Shown here piece after piece: positions 13,177-14,033 of a stretch of DNA of 14,033 nt (positions are counted from its first letter, which is position 1; each line of letters begins with the position of its first letter). Position numbers and translations under genes: made by a program. The stretch covers positions 1 through 14,033 of the forward strand of contig SBBV01000536.1 in assembly GCA_005240015.1 (NCBI GenBank). Reading direction: 5' to 3'. The notes below the pieces were generated by a model, which saw only the letters and a list, made by a program, of their open reading frames with translations, was not told the DNA's origin and searched no databases. This stretch comes from Candidatus Odyssella thessalonicensis (lineage in GTDB: Bacteria; Pseudomonadota; Alphaproteobacteria; Bin65).

Positions 13177-14033
13177 CCGCTCTCCGCTGCGTTGCAAACA
13201 TGCCGCGGCGCCATCCACCGCTGGGGACAAAGGGCGGCCGACAATTCCGCGACCAGGCGGGGTTAGCGACGAATCCGCAGGACGCGGCGCGGGGCCGCGC
13301 GTGTGCCCGATCGAGCGCGGTGCAACATGTGTGGATGAAGCTCTGAACAAACGCCGTTATTGACAAACTTATCCCGAGATCGCCCCACAGCTTTCTGTTG
13401 CGGCCCGGCGACAACTTGGTTGCATGGCGGCGGCACCCGCGCCAGCTTCGCCGCGGCGATGGGGCGAAGTCCGACGGCGCCGTGGCGTGCTCATCCCGCC
13501 CGTGTGCCGGAGGCCTCCGAGCGAGCCGCGAGGTGCGCTCGTGCAGGGAATCCCAGGGGGAGGGTTCGTCGGTTTTGGCCGCGGCCCGGTCTCGGGCGAA
13601 CCCAAGCTGCGGGAGCGCCGCGCTCAGGCGCGGAGGCTCGTGCCCACGCAGCGGTTCGCGCTCGAGCGTCGCTCGCCCCGATGGGCGGCGCTCGGAGCAG
13701 GGACCATGCACCGCATCGCCGCGGTCGGCCCGGGTGGGTGCTGCGGTTCACCGGGGACGACGGAGAGGCGTCAGGGTCCGCCGCGCGCCTGTACCAGAAG
13801 TTCGCAGGCCCGACGCAAGTCGGGCCGGCCGAACGTCAGGGTGCGAGTGCAGCGCCGGCGGCGGCGCGCTAGAGCCTGGCAACAGGTTCCGGCCGCCGGC
13901 CCCCTGACGCCTCTTGCTTTGCGCGCATTCCGCGCATCGACGAGGCGGGCTCGGCGTCTGCTGCGTAGGGGCGCGCTGCGCGCGCCCGATCTCCGCCGGC
14001 ACGGCGGCCCGGAAGATGGCTGCTGCCCCTGAC
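13177..14033. other. Gene-free stretch upstream of sdhC, with hairpins and an AT-rich island
   Basis: I recognise no protein or known RNA gene here; the long open frames are Arg/Pro/Ala-rich readings typical of non-coding GC-rich DNA. An AT-richer island at about 13336-13372 lies between TGTGGATGA (13330-13338) and TTATCCCGA (13369-13377), weak relatives of DnaA boxes. From 13446 to 13886 several hairpins occur: CTTCGCC/GGCGAAG (13446-13469), GGGTTCG/CGAACCC (13562-13603), CCGCGC-TCAG-GCGCGG (13618-13633), GGCCCGAC-GCAA-GTCGGGCC (13807-13826) and CCTG-GCAA-CAGG (13875-13886). They may be chance, or belong to an unknown RNA. Confidence 0.5.
13963..13987 (+). repeat. Arm of the GTAGGGGCGC repeat family, element cut by the window end
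   Basis: GCGTAGGGGCGCGCTGCGCG and the next five bases are an exact inverted copy of 25 of the 26 bases of the right arm at 7139-7164. The partner arm is presumably just beyond the window. Confidence 0.65.

Noticed and set aside
13028..13711. N-terminal extension of sdhC by 228 in-frame codons
   Set aside because: The extension is Arg/Pro-rich with no SdhC resemblance; the family normally begins just before RPLSPHL.
13360..13872. Possible protein genes upstream of sdhC on either strand
   Set aside because: All frames read as Arg/Ala/Gly/Pro-rich sequence without motifs, ribosome sites or consistent codon use.
13446..13886. Known structured RNAs (RNase P RNA, tmRNA, SRP RNA)
   Set aside because: I looked for hallmark sequences, such as the conserved GAGGAAAGTC of RNase P RNA and the tmRNA tag, and found none.

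Overview
The window is high-GC DNA with the gene content and intergenic palindromes typical of an alphaproteobacterium, most likely Hyphomicrobiales (Bradyrhizobium/Xanthobacteraceae-like). Supporting signs are the sdhC-sdhD-sdhA-sdhB order, several small families common in that group (DUF4189, DUF1127, DUF4142, secreted PAN-domain proteins), and the abundant intergenic repeat with GTCGTCCCCGC arms. No tRNA, rRNA, CRISPR array or insertion sequence was recognised.

Layout from left to right. A DUF4189 secreted protein runs off the left edge (minus strand); its start lies inside an inverted-repeat element (427-648). Next come an orphan phytanoyl-CoA dioxygenase-family enzyme (737-1546, minus) and an orphan phage terminase small-subunit-like gene (1679-2523, minus) that appears frameshifted and has a near-consensus sigma70-type promoter. 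Between these two genes lie six copies of CRCCTAC spaced by whole helical turns. A secreted double-PAN protein (2639-3181, plus) faces an unknown 111-residue protein (3327-3662, minus). An EamA/DMT permease (3780-4760, minus) and a DUF1127 protein (5167-5385, minus) follow. An ArsR-type regulator (5564-6259, plus) diverges from the DUF1127 gene, with two identical palindromes between them. A secreted DUF4142 protein (6461-7012, plus) converges on an orphan periplasmic oligopeptide-binding protein (7170-8795, minus).

The right third is the succinate dehydrogenase (complex II) operon on the minus strand: sdhC, sdhD, sdhA, sdhB. It links the TCA cycle to the quinone pool: SdhA oxidises succinate on FAD, SdhB passes electrons through three Fe-S clusters, and SdhC/SdhD form the haem b and quinone-binding membrane anchor. 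Two of its internal gaps hold large palindromic elements. Just beyond sdhB, a PaaI-type thioesterase gene is cut off after about 61 residues, which looks like a rearrangement junction. About 1 kb upstream of sdhC holds no recognisable gene.

The most interesting points are the helically phased CRCCTAC array beside an orphan terminase-like DNA-binding protein, the nested palindromes inside the sdh operon, the truncated thioesterase at the sdhB end, and the paired palindromes upstream of the ArsR gene. Intergenic inverted repeats are dense throughout. Everything was read by eye; no database search or folding program was run.
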